Origin: Actinomycetes bacterium
Lineage (GTDB): Bacteria; Bacillota; Sulfobacillia; Sulfobacillales; JAIMBI01
DNA length: 64,000 nt
Direction of reading: 5' to 3'
Assembly (NCBI GenBank): GCA_023565505.1
Contig: JAIMBI010000010.1
Span: 29,470 to 93,469, forward strand
Shown one piece after another: positions 1 to 8,530 of this stretch; the stretch's first letter is position 1; each line of letters begins with the position of its first letter. Both the position numbers and the translations under genes were made by a program. The notes beneath the pieces were generated by a model. It saw only the letters and a program-made list of their open reading frames with translations, had not been told where the DNA came from and made no database searches.

Positions 1-897
1 CGTGTCGGGAAGGCCTGGCGGGTGGATGAGCCCGAGCGCCTCGTGGCCCTGCTGGGCGAGCGGCCGGCGACGGCGCACAAGTACCGGAGCGGGCGGTTGA
101 CCGTCGTGGCCGGATCCCGCGCCTACGCCGGTGCGGCCGGCCTGTGCGGCCTCGCCGCGGTGCGGACCGGTGCGGGGTACGTGGAGGTGCTGACGCCAGA
201 GGCCGCGGCGGTGCGGCTGAGGTGGCTGCCGTTGATCGTACGCCCCCAGGCCGTGGACGACGTCGGACGGCTGGTGCTCGGGCCGGACGGGCGTGACGCC
301 GTGGCCCGGGCGGCGGCGGTCGTGGTCGGGCCCGGCCTCGGCCCGACCCGCCCCGACGTGCTGGACGTCGCCCGAGCGACCGGACGTCCGGCCGTGGTCG
401 ACGCGGACGCCCTGGCGGCCTGGGCGGCGCTCGGTCGGCCACATTGGCCGTCCGCCGTGTTCACTCCCCACGAAGGCGAGGCGGCCCGGGTTTTGGGCAC
501 GAACCCCGGGTGGGTGGCCACCCACCGCCGCGAGGCGGCCCGGGCCCTGGCCGAGATGACCGGTGGGGTGGTGGTGCTCAAGGGGCCCCGTACGCTGGTG
601 GCGGCCGCGGGAGACCCGGCGGTGTGGGTCAACTGGGCGGGGGGCCCGGAGCTCGCCACGGCCGGGACGGGCGACGTCCTCGCGGGCATGGTGGGCACGC
701 TCTTGGCCCGGGGGCTGGCCCCGGCCGACGCGGCGCGGCTCGCCGTGTGGTGGCACGGCGCGGCGGGCCATCTGGCGGCGCGGGAGCTTGGACGCGAAGC
801 GGTGGGGGCCCAAGACGTGGCCGAGCGGATCGGCCGGGCGCGGGCGGAACTCGCGGCCGGCTGGCGCCCCCCCGATTGGCCGGAGGAGGGGTTCTGA
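1..897 (+). CDS. nnrD: ADP-dependent NAD(P)H-hydrate dehydratase (partial, probably C-terminal half of NnrE-NnrD fusion)
   Basis: Ribokinase-fold enzyme that repairs hydrated NAD(P)H (NADHX) using ADP in the cytoplasm. Visible family landmarks are HKYRSGRLTVVAGS near the start, VVVGPGLG, VDADAL, FTPHEGEA, VVLKG and the nucleotide-site loop ATAGTGDVLAGM near the C-terminus. The first in-window start is GTG at 22, but the frame is open to the left edge and the upstream residues (RVGKAWR) look like the linker seen in fused NnrE-NnrD proteins, so an epimerase domain probably lies outside the window. It ends in a CTGA overlap with alr. Function is confident; the N-terminal limit cannot be resolved here. 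Confidence 0.88.
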   Translation, partial: RVGKAWRVDEPERLVALLGERPATAHKYRSGRLTVVAGSRAYAGAAGLCGLAAVRTGAGYVEVLTPEAAAVRLRWLPLIVRPQAVDDVGRLVLGPDGRDAVARAAAVVVGPGLGPTRPDVLDVARATGRPAVVDADALAAWAALGRPHWPSAVFTPHEGEAARVLGTNPGWVATHRREAARALAEMTGGVVVLKGPRTLVAAAGDPAVWVNWAGGPELATAGTGDVLAGMVGTLLARGLAPADAARLAVWWHGAAGHLAARELGREAVGAQDVAERIGRARAELAAGWRPPDWPEEGF

Positions 898-2060
898 CGC
901 AGGCAGGGGGACGACCGACGGTTGCCGAAGTCGACCTCGACGCGGTGGCGGCCAATGTCCGCACGTATCGCGAGCGGTTGGGTCCCCGGACCGCGGTCTG
1001 GGCGGTGGTCAAGGCCGACGCGTACGGGCACGGTGCCGTGCCCGTGGCCCGGGCGGCGCTCCGGGCGGGGGCCGAGGGGCTCGCGGTGGCGCTGGCGGAG
1101 GAGGGCGTGGCCCTCCGCGAGGCCGGGGTCGAAGCGCCGATCCTGGTCCTGGGCGCCTCCTGGGGGCGCCAACCGGAATGGATCGCCCGGTATGGCCTGG
1201 AAGCGGCGGTGACCGACCTCGGAACGGCCGAACGCCTCGCGGCGGCCGGCGCGGCGACCGGCCGGGCGGTACGGATCCACATCAAAGTAGATACCGGGAT
1301 GGGCCGGGTGGGGTTCCTCTGGGACGGCCCGGTCGTGGAACAGGTGGGCCGGGTGCTCCGGCTGCCGGGGCTCGTGCCGGCCGGACTGATGACCCACCTG
1401 GCCCAGGCCGACGAAGCCGACCCCGCACCCACCCGGCGGCAGTGGGAGCGGTTCCTGGACGTGGTCGAAGCGCTCAGGCGGGCGGGCATCGAGTTTCCCC
1501 GGGTGCACGCGGCCAACTCGGCCGCGGGGTGGCGGTTCCCCGGCATGGGAGCCGACCTCGTCCGCCTCGGCATCGCCCTGTACGGGCTGTCGCCGGGGGT
1601 CGACGGGCCGCCGCTCCGGCCCGCCATGACGGTGCGGAGCGCCGTGGTCCAGGTCAAGCGCGTGGGGCCGGGATTCGCGGTGGGCTACGGGGCGACGTAC
1701 CGGACGCCCGGGCCGACCACGCTGGCCACGATCCCCATGGGCTACGCCGACGGTCTCCGGCGGGGCTTGTCCAACCGGGGGGCGGTGGTGCTTCACGGGC
1801 GGCGCGCGCCGATCGTCGGTCGGGTGTCGATGGACCAGATCGTGGTGGCGGCCCCCGCCGGGGTCGACGTGGCCCCAGGGGACCCGGTGGTGATCCTGGG
1901 ATCCGAGGGTGAGGCCGCCGTCACGGCGGAGGATTGGGCGCGTTGGCTCGACACCATCCCCTACGAGGTGGTGACCGGGATCTCGGCCCGGGTGCCACGC
2001 GTATACCGCGTCGCGGGGCGGCTCGTCGAGGCGGGCGAGGTGCCGGCGGCGCTGGGTTGA
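894..2060 (+). CDS. alr: Alanine racemase, apparent CTG start
   Basis: PLP enzyme interconverting L- and D-alanine for peptidoglycan synthesis. The PLP lysine is in [10 protein letters not shown] (about residue 40), the partner tyrosine region is VGYGATY, and GRVSMDQI is present; about 388 residues is normal for the family. No ATG, GTG or TTG lies between the upstream gene and the conserved N-terminus except a TTG at 876 with no ribosome binding site. CTG at 894 sits 3-4 nt after GGAGGAGGGG (882-890) and overlaps the nnrD stop as CTGA, mimicking the usual ATGA coupling, so CTG is chosen. It is followed by the EndoAI/EndoA pair, the classic Bacillota order. Confidence 0.9.
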   Translation: MTQAGGRPTVAEVDLDAVAANVRTYRERLGPRTAVWAVVKADAYGHGAVPVARAALRAGAEGLAVALAEEGVALREAGVEAPILVLGASWGRQPEWIARYGLEAAVTDLGTAERLAAAGAATGRAVRIHIKVDTGMGRVGFLWDGPVVEQVGRVLRLPGLVPAGLMTHLAQADEADPAPTRRQWERFLDVVEALRRAGIEFPRVHAANSAAGWRFPGMGADLVRLGIALYGLSPGVDGPPLRPAMTVRSAVVQVKRVGPGFAVGYGATYRTPGPTTLATIPMGYADGLRRGLSNRGAVVLHGRRAPIVGRVSMDQIVVAAPAGVDVAPGDPVVILGSEGEAAVTAEDWARWLDTIPYEVVTGISARVPRVYRVAGRLVEAGEVPAALG

Positions 2061-2113
2061 GTCTCCCGGTGGGCGGGGGAAAGTCCGGGGGACAAGAGGC
2101 GGGAGGACGGCAG

Positions 2114-2362
2114 ATGGGCAACGGACACATGCGCGTCGTCGTGCGGATGCCGAACGGGTTGGTGGAGGCGCTGGACGCCCTGTCGCGGCAGGAGAACCGG
2201 TGCCGCAGCGACCTCATCCGCGAGTCGGTGGCGGAGTACCTGCGGCGGCGGGATCGGGACGCGCTCCGCGAGCAGCTCATCCGGGGCTACCAGGAGTGGG
2301 GCGCCGTCAACCAGGCGCTCGCCGAGGCCGAGTGGGATTGGACCGACCCACCCCGCGAATGA
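2114..2362 (+). CDS. ndoAI: Ribbon-helix-helix antitoxin, EndoAI (MazE-like)
   Basis: 82-residue antitoxin that would bind and neutralise the EndoA endoribonuclease encoded immediately downstream and autoregulate the pair. The N-terminal RHH fold is visible as [20 protein letters not shown] followed by a [15 protein letters not shown] helix; the C-terminal half ([19 protein letters not shown]) matches the toxin-binding tail of Bacillus EndoAI in layout. ATG at 2114 follows GGGAGG (2101-2106). A second ATG at 2129 is possible. The gene overlaps ndoA by 4 nt (ATGA). Confidence 0.85.
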   Translation: MGNGHMRVVVRMPNGLVEALDALSRQENRCRSDLIRESVAEYLRRRDRDALREQLIRGYQEWGAVNQALAEAEWDWTDPPRE

Positions 2363-2715
2363 CCGCGCCGATCCGGCGGGGCGACGTGTTCTTCGCCGAC
2401 CTCTCCCCCGTGGTCGGCTCGGAACAAGGGGGGTTCCGCCCGGTCGTGGTGCTGCAGAACGACATCGGCAATCGCTACAGCCCGACGGTCATCGTCTGCG
2501 CCGTCACCTCCCGGCGGGACAAGGCGGAGCTGCCGATCCACGTGGCGCTGACCGCGGACGAGTCGCCCCTGGGCCGCGACTGCCTGCTGCTCCTGGAGCA
2601 GATTCGCACCATCGACAAACGCCGGCTTAAGGAGCGGGTCGGGCACCTGCCGCCCCATATCATGGAGCGGGTGAACCGGGCGCTGATGATCAGCCTGGGC
2701 CTGGTGGATTTGTAA
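2359..2715 (+). CDS. ndoA: Endoribonuclease toxin EndoA (MazF family)
   Basis: 118-residue MazF/PemK-type sequence-specific mRNA interferase. Characteristic stretches are [38 protein letters not shown], and [14 protein letters not shown], with the conserved arginine and threonine/serine of the active site in VTSR and the QIRT segment. The length equals Bacillus EndoA. ATGA overlap with the antitoxin gene ensures coupled synthesis. Location behind alr is the conserved chromosomal position in Bacillota, so this is a core stress module rather than a mobile addiction system. Confidence 0.93.
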   Translation: MTAPIRRGDVFFADLSPVVGSEQGGFRPVVVLQNDIGNRYSPTVIVCAVTSRRDKAELPIHVALTADESPLGRDCLLLLEQIRTIDKRRLKERVGHLPPHIMERVNRALMISLGLVDL

Positions 2716-2735
2716 CGGCGGGGGGGGGGACACCG

Positions 2736-3455
2736 GTGCCAAAGCCGCTCATCGGCATCACGGCGGTGCGCGTGACGCGGTCGGCGCATCCCCGGGACCA
2801 ACTGAAGGCGGCGTATGCGGAGGCCGTGCAGGCGGCCGGCGGGGTCCCGGTCATCGTCCCCAACGGCGCGGGACCGGAACTCTTGGCGTACGTCGACGGT
2901 CTGCTCCTGACGGGGGGCGGGGACGTCGACCCGGCTTGGTTCGGCGAGGCCGACGACGGGACCGACTGGAGCGGGGTGGAGCCGCTCCGCGACGAGACGG
3001 AGATCGGGTTGGTGCGGGCGGCCGATCCGGATCTGCCCGTGCTCGGAATCTGCCGGGGCATGCAGGTCTTGGCCGTAGCGCTCGGGGGACGCCTGGTGCA
3101 GGATCTCGGCCGCGGCTGGCCCGGGGCGGGCGTCCATCGGCCGGCGGAGGCCGACGGGGACGTCCGGCACCCCGTGCGGCTGGACCCGGGGAGCCGTCTC
3201 GCGGGGATGCTCGGCGGGACGACCCTGACGGTCAACTCGGCGCATCACCAGGCCGTGCGGACCTGTCCGCCGGGCTTCGTGCCCGTGGCCTGGGCGCCCG
3301 ACGAGGTGGTGGAAGCGATGGAGGAACCCGGCCGCCGGTTCCGGATCGGGGTGCAGTGGCATCCCGAGGACCTTTACCGGGAATGGGAGCATGCGGCGCG
3401 CCTGTTCGGGGCGTTCGTGGAGGCGGCGGCCCGCCGCCGGACGGCCCGTGGCTGA
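2736..3455 (+). CDS. Class I glutamine amidotransferase-like hydrolase (peptidase C26, PuuD-like)
   Basis: 239-residue protein of the gamma-glutamyl-gamma-aminobutyrate hydrolase family. The nucleophile elbow GICRGMQ (Cys about 106), the glycine-rich oxyanion segment LLLTGGGDVDP, and the His-Glu pair in QWHPED complete the triad. Family members hydrolyse gamma-glutamyl conjugates; the actual substrate is not evident. GTG at 2736 is preceded by a G-rich ribosome site. The gene overlaps the next (asparaginase) by 8 nt, suggesting a small amide-hydrolysing operon. Confidence 0.8.
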   Translation: MPKPLIGITAVRVTRSAHPRDQLKAAYAEAVQAAGGVPVIVPNGAGPELLAYVDGLLLTGGGDVDPAWFGEADDGTDWSGVEPLRDETEIGLVRAADPDLPVLGICRGMQVLAVALGGRLVQDLGRGWPGAGVHRPAEADGDVRHPVRLDPGSRLAGMLGGTTLTVNSAHHQAVRTCPPGFVPVAWAPDEVVEAMEEPGRRFRIGVQWHPEDLYREWEHAARLFGAFVEAAARRRTARG

Positions 3456-4473
3456 GGCGGCGCTGGAGTTCCGGCGGGGCGAGCGGGTGGAGAGCGTGGC
3501 CCGGGCCGATGCTGCCGTGGTCGACAGCGCCGGCCAGTTGGTGGCGTGGTTCGGGGATCCCGACCGGGAGGCGTACTGGCGCTCCGCGGCCAAGCCGCTG
3601 CAGGCCATGAGCGTCGTGCTGAGCGGCGCCGCGGAACAGTTCGGGTTGGGCGCGGAGGACCTCGCGCTCATCGCGGGGTCGCACAGCGGCGAGCCGTTCC
3701 ACGCGGAGCGGGTGGCAGCGCTGCTGGCCCGGGCCGGGGTTGACGAGGCGGCCCTGGTGCTCGCGCCTGTCTGGCCGCGTCACGCCGGCACCGCGCATCA
3801 GCGGCGGAGGGAGGGGGCCGGGCCCTCACGCCTGGCCCACCAGTGTTCGGGCAAGCATGCCGGGATGATGCTCACGGCCAGGGCGCTGGGCGCTCCCTTC
3901 GCGGGCTACGCCGATCCCGACCACCCGGTGCAGCGCGGCATCCGGGAGCGTGTGGCGCTGTGGTCCGGACTGAGGCTTCCCGGCGCGGTGCACGTGGCGG
4001 TCGACGGCTGCGGCGTGCCCACCTTCTACGGCTCCCTCCGCCAGATGGCCTGGACGTACGCCCGGCTCGGGGATCCGCGCGGACTGCCCGATGCCGAGGC
4101 GGCGGCGGGGCATCTGGTGGCCGAGGCGATGCGGCGTCATCCCGAGTGGGTGTCGGGGACCGGTCGTCTCGAGGTGGACCTGGCGGCGGCGCTGGAGCAT
4201 CGCATCATCGCCAAAGAGGGGGCAGAAGCCCTGTTCTGCGCGGCGCTGCCCGACCGCGGGCTGGGCTTGGCGGTGAAGATCGAGGACGGCAATCCTCGGG
4301 CCGTGCGCCCGGTCGTGGCGGCGCTGCTGGTGCTGTTGGGCGGGTTCGGGGAGGACAAGCTGCGCACGCTGGCGGGCTGGGCCCATCCCGAACGGACCAA
4401 CCCCCAGGGCCAGGCGGTGGGGGAGATCGTACCGGTGTTCACGCTCAAGTGGACGAAAGGGGGCCAGGGATAG
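3448..4473 (+). CDS. L-asparaginase II family protein
   Basis: 341-residue protein resembling the Asparaginase_II family (thermolabile plant/rhizobial type, unrelated to the bacterial type I/II amidohydrolases). Recognisable stretches are RSAAKPLQAM, AGSHSGEPFH, HQCSGKHAGMM, VDGCGVPTF and GTGRLEVDLA. It would hydrolyse L-asparagine to aspartate and ammonia in the cytoplasm. GTG at 3448 overlaps the preceding stop by 8 nt; an upstream in-frame ATG at 3391 would add non-conserved residues. It sits between two other hydrolases. Confidence 0.78.
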   Translation: MAEAALEFRRGERVESVARADAAVVDSAGQLVAWFGDPDREAYWRSAAKPLQAMSVVLSGAAEQFGLGAEDLALIAGSHSGEPFHAERVAALLARAGVDEAALVLAPVWPRHAGTAHQRRREGAGPSRLAHQCSGKHAGMMLTARALGAPFAGYADPDHPVQRGIRERVALWSGLRLPGAVHVAVDGCGVPTFYGSLRQMAWTYARLGDPRGLPDAEAAAGHLVAEAMRRHPEWVSGTGRLEVDLAAALEHRIIAKEGAEALFCAALPDRGLGLAVKIEDGNPRAVRPVVAALLVLLGGFGEDKLRTLAGWAHPERTNPQGQAVGEIVPVFTLKWTKGGQG

Positions 4474-4476
4474 GCC

Positions 4477-5625
4477 ATGTGGGCCCTCACCAACGTGCGC
4501 GTCCTCGACGGTCGGGGCGGTTTTTACGAGGGCGCCGGCGTGCTGGTGGACGATTTCGGGCGCATCGCCGCCGTCGCGACCAACCTCGCGCCGCCGGCCG
4601 GCATCCCGGTGACGGACGGTCACAACCTGTGGCTCCTGCCGGGGATGGTCGACGCGCATACCCACCTGGGGCTCAGCACCAGCGGCGAACCCGAGGCGTA
4701 CGAGGACGTCAACGAATCCACCGAACCCGTCACGGCCGACGTACGGGCCCTCGACGGCATCAACCCGGAGGACCCGGCCATCGCGGAGGCCTTGGCGGCG
4801 GGGGTCACGGCGGCGTTCGTCACCATGGGCTCGGCGAACGTGCTGGGCGGCATCGGGGCGACCATCCACCTGGCGGGACGGACCGTCGAGGAAATGGTGA
4901 TGGTCCCCGCGGCGGGCATGAAGGCGGCCCTGGGCGAGAACCCCAAACGCTGGCACGGGGAGCGCCACGGCCGGCGGCCGCGGACGCGACCGGGTACGGC
5001 GGCGGTGCTGCGGGAATGGTTGGAACGCGCCCGCCGCTATGCCGCGAACCCGCCGGTGACGGCCAAGGACTGGGACCCCAAGCTCGAGGCGCTGGCCATG
5101 GTCGTCCGCGGGGATGTGCCGCTGCGGATTCACTGCCATCGGGCCGACGACATCCTCACGGCGCATCGGGTGGCTGCGGAATTCGGCCTCCGGTGGGTCA
5201 TCGACCACGGGACCGAGGCCGACCGGGTGGTGGAGCATGTGGTCCGTTGGGGCGTCCCGGCGGTCATCGGGCCGTCGTTCGCCACCCGGGTCAAGCTCGA
5301 GCTCAAGCACATGCACTTCCGGACCCCCGGCATTCTCGCCCGGGCGGGCGTCCCCACGGCCATCGCCTCGGACCACCCCGTGGTGCCTTCGGAGTACTTG
5401 GCCGTCTACGCCGGTTTAGCGGTCCGGGAAGGCATGGACCCCGCCCACGCCTTGGCGGCGGTGACGTCCGTCCCAGCGGCCATCTGCGGCATCGGCGACC
5501 GCGTCGGGACCATCGAGGCGGGCAAGGAGGCCGATTTCGTCCTGTGGGAGGCCAACCCGCTCGAGTCCCTCCAGGCCCGCCCCCGCGCCGTCTACATCGG
5601 TGGGGAGATTGTGTTCCAGCGCTAG
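4477..5625 (+). CDS. Metal-dependent amidohydrolase
   Basis: 382-residue amidohydrolase-superfamily enzyme of the imidazolonepropionase-like (COG1228) group. The metal site is visible as DAHTHLG (HxH), later histidines in IHCHRADD and VIDHGTE, and the catalytic aspartate in IASDHPV. A GENPKR segment common in this group is present. Substrate unknown; it could act on a cyclic amide or dipeptide. It begins 3 nt after the asparaginase gene, so the three hydrolases are probably co-transcribed. Confidence 0.77.
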   Translation: MWALTNVRVLDGRGGFYEGAGVLVDDFGRIAAVATNLAPPAGIPVTDGHNLWLLPGMVDAHTHLGLSTSGEPEAYEDVNESTEPVTADVRALDGINPEDPAIAEALAAGVTAAFVTMGSANVLGGIGATIHLAGRTVEEMVMVPAAGMKAALGENPKRWHGERHGRRPRTRPGTAAVLREWLERARRYAANPPVTAKDWDPKLEALAMVVRGDVPLRIHCHRADDILTAHRVAAEFGLRWVIDHGTEADRVVEHVVRWGVPAVIGPSFATRVKLELKHMHFRTPGILARAGVPTAIASDHPVVPSEYLAVYAGLAVREGMDPAHALAAVTSVPAAICGIGDRVGTIEAGKEADFVLWEANPLESLQARPRAVYIGGEIVFQR

Positions 5626-5651
5626 GGGCGAGGTGGGACCCGAAGCAAGGA

Positions 5652-5681
5652 TTGACAGTAGAGAGGCTTTCTTATTAGAAT
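5652..5681 (+). promoter_or_regulatory. Sigma-A-type promoter of the rubrerythrin operon
   Basis: TTGACA (5652-5657) and TAGAAT (5676-5681) are separated by 18 nt in a locally AT-rich stretch, about 65 nt before the rubrerythrin ATG. It is one of the clearest promoters in the window. Confidence 0.7.
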
Positions 5682-5689
5682 GTCTCTAA
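5675..5689 (+). promoter_or_regulatory. PerR-box-like operator overlapping the -10
   Basis: TTAGAAT-G-TCTCTAA is a 15-bp 7-1-7 inverted repeat resembling the Bacillus PerR box (TTATAATNATTATAA). Five of seven positions are symmetric, and it lies across the -10 element. A Fur/PerR-type regulator is encoded 2.4 kb downstream in the same operon, so autoregulated peroxide control is inferred. Confidence 0.55.
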
Positions 5690-5744
5690 ACTACATATCA
5701 TTTTTGCGGCCGTGACGCTCACGGCCCAAAGGAGCGGGAGAGAC

Positions 5745-6170
5745 ATGCCATCGCTGAAGGGCACCAAGACGGAAGAGAACCTCAAGGCCGGCTTCGCCGG
5801 CGAGAGCCAAGCCAACCGACGGTACCTGTACTTCGCGCGCAAGGCGGACGTCGAGGGGTATCCCGAGATCGCCGGGCTGTTCCGGGACGTGGCGGAGGGG
5901 GAGACGGGCCACGCCTTCGGCCACTTCGAGTTCCTCGAGGAGGTCGGCGACCCGGTGACCGGCGTGCCCGTCGGCACGACGGAGCAGAACCTTCAGAGCG
6001 CCATCGAGGGCGAGACCTACGAGTACACCCAGATGTACCCCGGCTTCGCCAAGACGGCGCGGGAGGAAGGGTTCGACGAGATCGCGGAGTGGTTCGAGAC
6101 CTTGGCCCGCGCGGAGAAATCGCACGCAGGGCGGTTCACGAAGGGACTGGAGACGCTTCGGGCGGGTTAG
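5745..6170 (+). CDS. Rubrerythrin (short form without rubredoxin domain)
   Basis: 141-residue diiron four-helix protein that would reduce peroxide in the cytoplasm. The two iron-binding repeats are visible as [17 protein letters not shown] with [10 protein letters not shown] and [11 protein letters not shown] with [11 protein letters not shown]. No CxxC rubredoxin domain follows, so it is a sulerythrin/erythrin-like short form. ATG 5745 follows AAAGGAG; an in-frame upstream ATG would be off the ribosome site. First gene of a stress operon, under the PerR-like box. Confidence 0.9.
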   Translation: MPSLKGTKTEENLKAGFAGESQANRRYLYFARKADVEGYPEIAGLFRDVAEGETGHAFGHFEFLEEVGDPVTGVPVGTTEQNLQSAIEGETYEYTQMYPGFAKTAREEGFDEIAEWFETLARAEKSHAGRFTKGLETLRAG

Positions 6171-6178
6171 CGGGAGAC

Positions 6179-6199
6179 GGGGGGCGGAGGCCCCCCTTT
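6179..6199 (+). terminator. Weak terminator/attenuator hairpin after rubrerythrin
   Basis: Six G (6179-6184), a 6-nt loop, six C (6191-6196), then TTT. The short T-run suggests partial termination that would favour rubrerythrin over downstream genes. Confidence 0.4.
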
Positions 6200-6229
6200 C
6201 CCTCGCGTCGCCGGAGGAGGAGGTGCGCG

Positions 6230-7525
6230 GTGGAGTACCGTCCCGGCCGGCCCGCCTACTGGGATGAGACGGCGCTGGCGGAAGACATGAAGCGGGCTTT
6301 CGACATCTGCAACGGGTGCCGCCTCTGCTACAACCTTTGTCCGTCGTTTCCGGAGTTGTTCCGATTCGTGGAAGGGCACGACGACGACGCGAGCCGATTG
6401 ACCGCGGCCGAGCTGGACCGGGTGGCCGACCTGTGCTACCAGTGCAAGCTGTGCTACGTCAAGTGCCCGTACACGCCGCCCCACCATTTCGACCTCGACT
6501 TCCCCCGGCTCATGTTGCGGTCCAAGGCCGTGCGGGCCAAGAAGGCCGGGCTGTCCCGGTCGGACCGCTTCCTGGGCGATCCAGACCGGACCGGCCGGCT
6601 CGGGACGCTCCTGCCGGCATTGACCAATTGGGCCACGACCGCTCCGGCGGTGCGGGGGGTCATGGAGCGCGTGGTGGGGGTGGACCGGCGGCGGCGGCTG
6701 CCGCGCTACGCGCGGGTCCGGTTTTCGCGGTGGGCCGGCGCCCGGCCACCCGCGCGCGACCCCGACGTGGTCGTCTTTTCCACCTGTACCGTGGAATACA
6801 ACGAGCCGGGGCTGGGGCGGGACGCGGTCCGGGTGCTGGAGCATCAGGGGTTCACCGTGACGGTGCCCACCGGCCAACAGTGCTGCGGGATGCCGGCGCT
6901 GGACGGCGGGGACATGGCGGGCGCGGTGGCCCGGGCCCGCGCGAACGTGGCGCGGTTGGCCGACTACGCCCGCGCCGGGAAACCCATCGTGGCCCTGCAG
7001 CCGACCTGCGCGTACGTGCTGAAGACGGAGTACCCCCTGCTGCTCGACGACGACGAGGCCGCGGCGGCCGTGGCGGCCGCCACCGTGGACGTGACCGACT
7101 TCCTCGCCGACTTGGCCCGCAGCGGCCGACTCAAAACCGACTTCGTGCGGTCTCTCGGCCCGGTGACGTACCACGTGTCCTGCCACACGCGGGCCCTCGG
7201 CGGCGGCGGGCGTGGTCGCGACCTTTTGGCCCGGGTCCCCGGGACGCGGGTCATGATGGTCGAGCAGTGCGCGGGGATCGACGGGACGTGGGGTCTCAAG
7301 GCGGAGTGGTACGACACCTCCCAGGAGGTCGCGGCCAAGCTGACGCGCACGTTCCAGCAGCGGCGCGAGACCGAGCCGTGCTCGGACTGCAAGCTGGCCG
7401 GGCTGCAGATCGCGGAGGCGGCGGGACGGGCCCCCGCGCATCCGGTGGAACTCCTGGCACGGGCGTACGGGCTGGACGACGGGGCCGCGACGGCGGCCGG
7501 GGGCCGGGGAGGTACCGATGCGTAA
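6230..7525 (+). CDS. Fe-S / CCG-domain oxidoreductase (GlpC/HdrD-like)
   Basis: 431-residue protein with two N-terminal [4Fe-4S] motifs (CNGCRLCYNLCP and CYQCKLCYVKCP) followed by two cysteine-rich CCG-type domains (CCGMPALDGG, and a later HVSCHTRALG...EQCAGIDG in which the CCG is CAG). Such proteins pass electrons between a flavoenzyme or quinone and a partner. GTG 6230 is 7 nt after GGAGGAGGAGG. Its position between rubrerythrin and a DUF3501 gene recurs in many bacteria as I recall, suggesting that it feeds electrons to rubrerythrin; that role is inference. Confidence 0.82.
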   Translation: MEYRPGRPAYWDETALAEDMKRAFDICNGCRLCYNLCPSFPELFRFVEGHDDDASRLTAAELDRVADLCYQCKLCYVKCPYTPPHHFDLDFPRLMLRSKAVRAKKAGLSRSDRFLGDPDRTGRLGTLLPALTNWATTAPAVRGVMERVVGVDRRRRLPRYARVRFSRWAGARPPARDPDVVVFSTCTVEYNEPGLGRDAVRVLEHQGFTVTVPTGQQCCGMPALDGGDMAGAVARARANVARLADYARAGKPIVALQPTCAYVLKTEYPLLLDDDEAAAAVAAATVDVTDFLADLARSGRLKTDFVRSLGPVTYHVSCHTRALGGGGRGRDLLARVPGTRVMMVEQCAGIDGTWGLKAEWYDTSQEVAAKLTRTFQQRRETEPCSDCKLAGLQIAEAAGRAPAHPVELLARAYGLDDGAATAAGGRGGTDA

Positions 7526-8117
7526 GATCCGGATGGAGGAGATTCTGGCGCTCGACGCCTACGAGGCCGTGCGGCAAAAGGTCCGCCGGGAGATGATTGC
7601 CTACAAGCGGGTGCGTCGCGTGCCGCTGGGCGACCTGGTCTCCGTGACGTTCGACAACCATCGGACGCTGTGGTTTCAGGTCCAGGAGATCCTGCGGGTC
7701 GAGCGCATCACCGAACCCGAGGCCGTGCGGGAAGAGGTCGCCGTCTACAACAGCCTGCTGGGAGACGGCCCCACCCTGTCGGCCACGCTGTTCATCGAGA
7801 TTCCGGACCAGTCCAAGATTCCCGAGGTGCTCGACCGGCTGTTGGGCGTGGAGGACTACGTGACGCTGGTGGTCGGCGACCGGCGCTTCAAGGCGCTGGC
7901 CGAGCCGGGCCGCACCAAGGAGGAGAAGACCAGCTCGGTGCACTACCTGACCATCCCCATGGGTCCGGAGGGGGCCCGCACCTTGGCTGATCAGGCCGGC
8001 GCGGTGTGGCTGGAAGTGGACCATCCCACCTACCGGCACCGTACGGCGCTCAGCCCGGCGACGGTGGCGGCGCTGGTGGCCGACTTGACCGAACCGGAGG
8101 CGGACACGGGACCATGA
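7518..8117 (+). CDS. DUF3501 family protein
   Basis: 199-residue soluble protein, recognised by the N-terminal MRKIRMEEILALDAYEAVRQKVR and the central TLSATLFIEIPD segment. No catalytic motif is evident. The family is uncharacterised but regularly accompanies rubrerythrin and CCG-domain Fe-S proteins. ATG at 7518 overlaps the preceding stop by 8 nt, and its own stop overlaps the Fur-family gene by 4 nt (ATGA), so it is fully embedded in the redox-stress operon. Confidence 0.8.
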   Translation: MRKIRMEEILALDAYEAVRQKVRREMIAYKRVRRVPLGDLVSVTFDNHRTLWFQVQEILRVERITEPEAVREEVAVYNSLLGDGPTLSATLFIEIPDQSKIPEVLDRLLGVEDYVTLVVGDRRFKALAEPGRTKEEKTSSVHYLTIPMGPEGARTLADQAGAVWLEVDHPTYRHRTALSPATVAALVADLTEPEADTGP

Positions 8118-8530
8118 GCACGGACGAGGCCGTCGCCCTGCTCCGGGAGGCCGGCCTGCGGGTCACGCCGCAGCGGGTGGCGGTCCTGAAGGCCTTGGCG
8201 GCGGAATCGCACCCCACCGCCGAAGGCATCCTGGCGCGCATCCTCCCGGAGTACCCCGGGACGGGCCTCGCCACCGTGTACAACACGCTCGCGGCCCTCG
8301 CCCGCCGCGGCCGGGTCCTGGCCATCGCCAGTCCGGAGGGAAGACGGTACGACTTGCGCACCGAAGCCCACCAACACGTGCGGTGCCGCCGCTGCGGGCG
8401 GGTGGAGGACCTGCCGGAGTGGCCGGGCGCGGCGTGGGTCCACACCGTGCTCCCGGCCGGCTGGTCGGCGGAAGGATGGCAGGTGATGGTCGAAGGACTC
8501 TGCGACACCTGCCGGAGCGTGGCGTCATGA
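8114..8530 (+). CDS. perR: Fur-family regulator, PerR-like
   Basis: 138-residue winged-helix metalloregulator. The DNA-binding helix region is RVTPQRVAVLKALAAESHPTAEGI and TVYNTLAALARRG. Metal ligands are visible in HQHVRCRRCG (His and CxxC) and the C-terminal CDTC, the structural zinc pair of Fur/PerR proteins. Operon context with rubrerythrin and the PerR-like box at 5675 favours peroxide sensing over iron or zinc sensing. Subfamily assignment is inference; Fur superfamily membership is certain. Confidence 0.85.
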   Translation: MSTDEAVALLREAGLRVTPQRVAVLKALAAESHPTAEGILARILPEYPGTGLATVYNTLAALARRGRVLAIASPEGRRYDLRTEAHQHVRCRRCGRVEDLPEWPGAAWVHTVLPAGWSAEGWQVMVEGLCDTCRSVAS

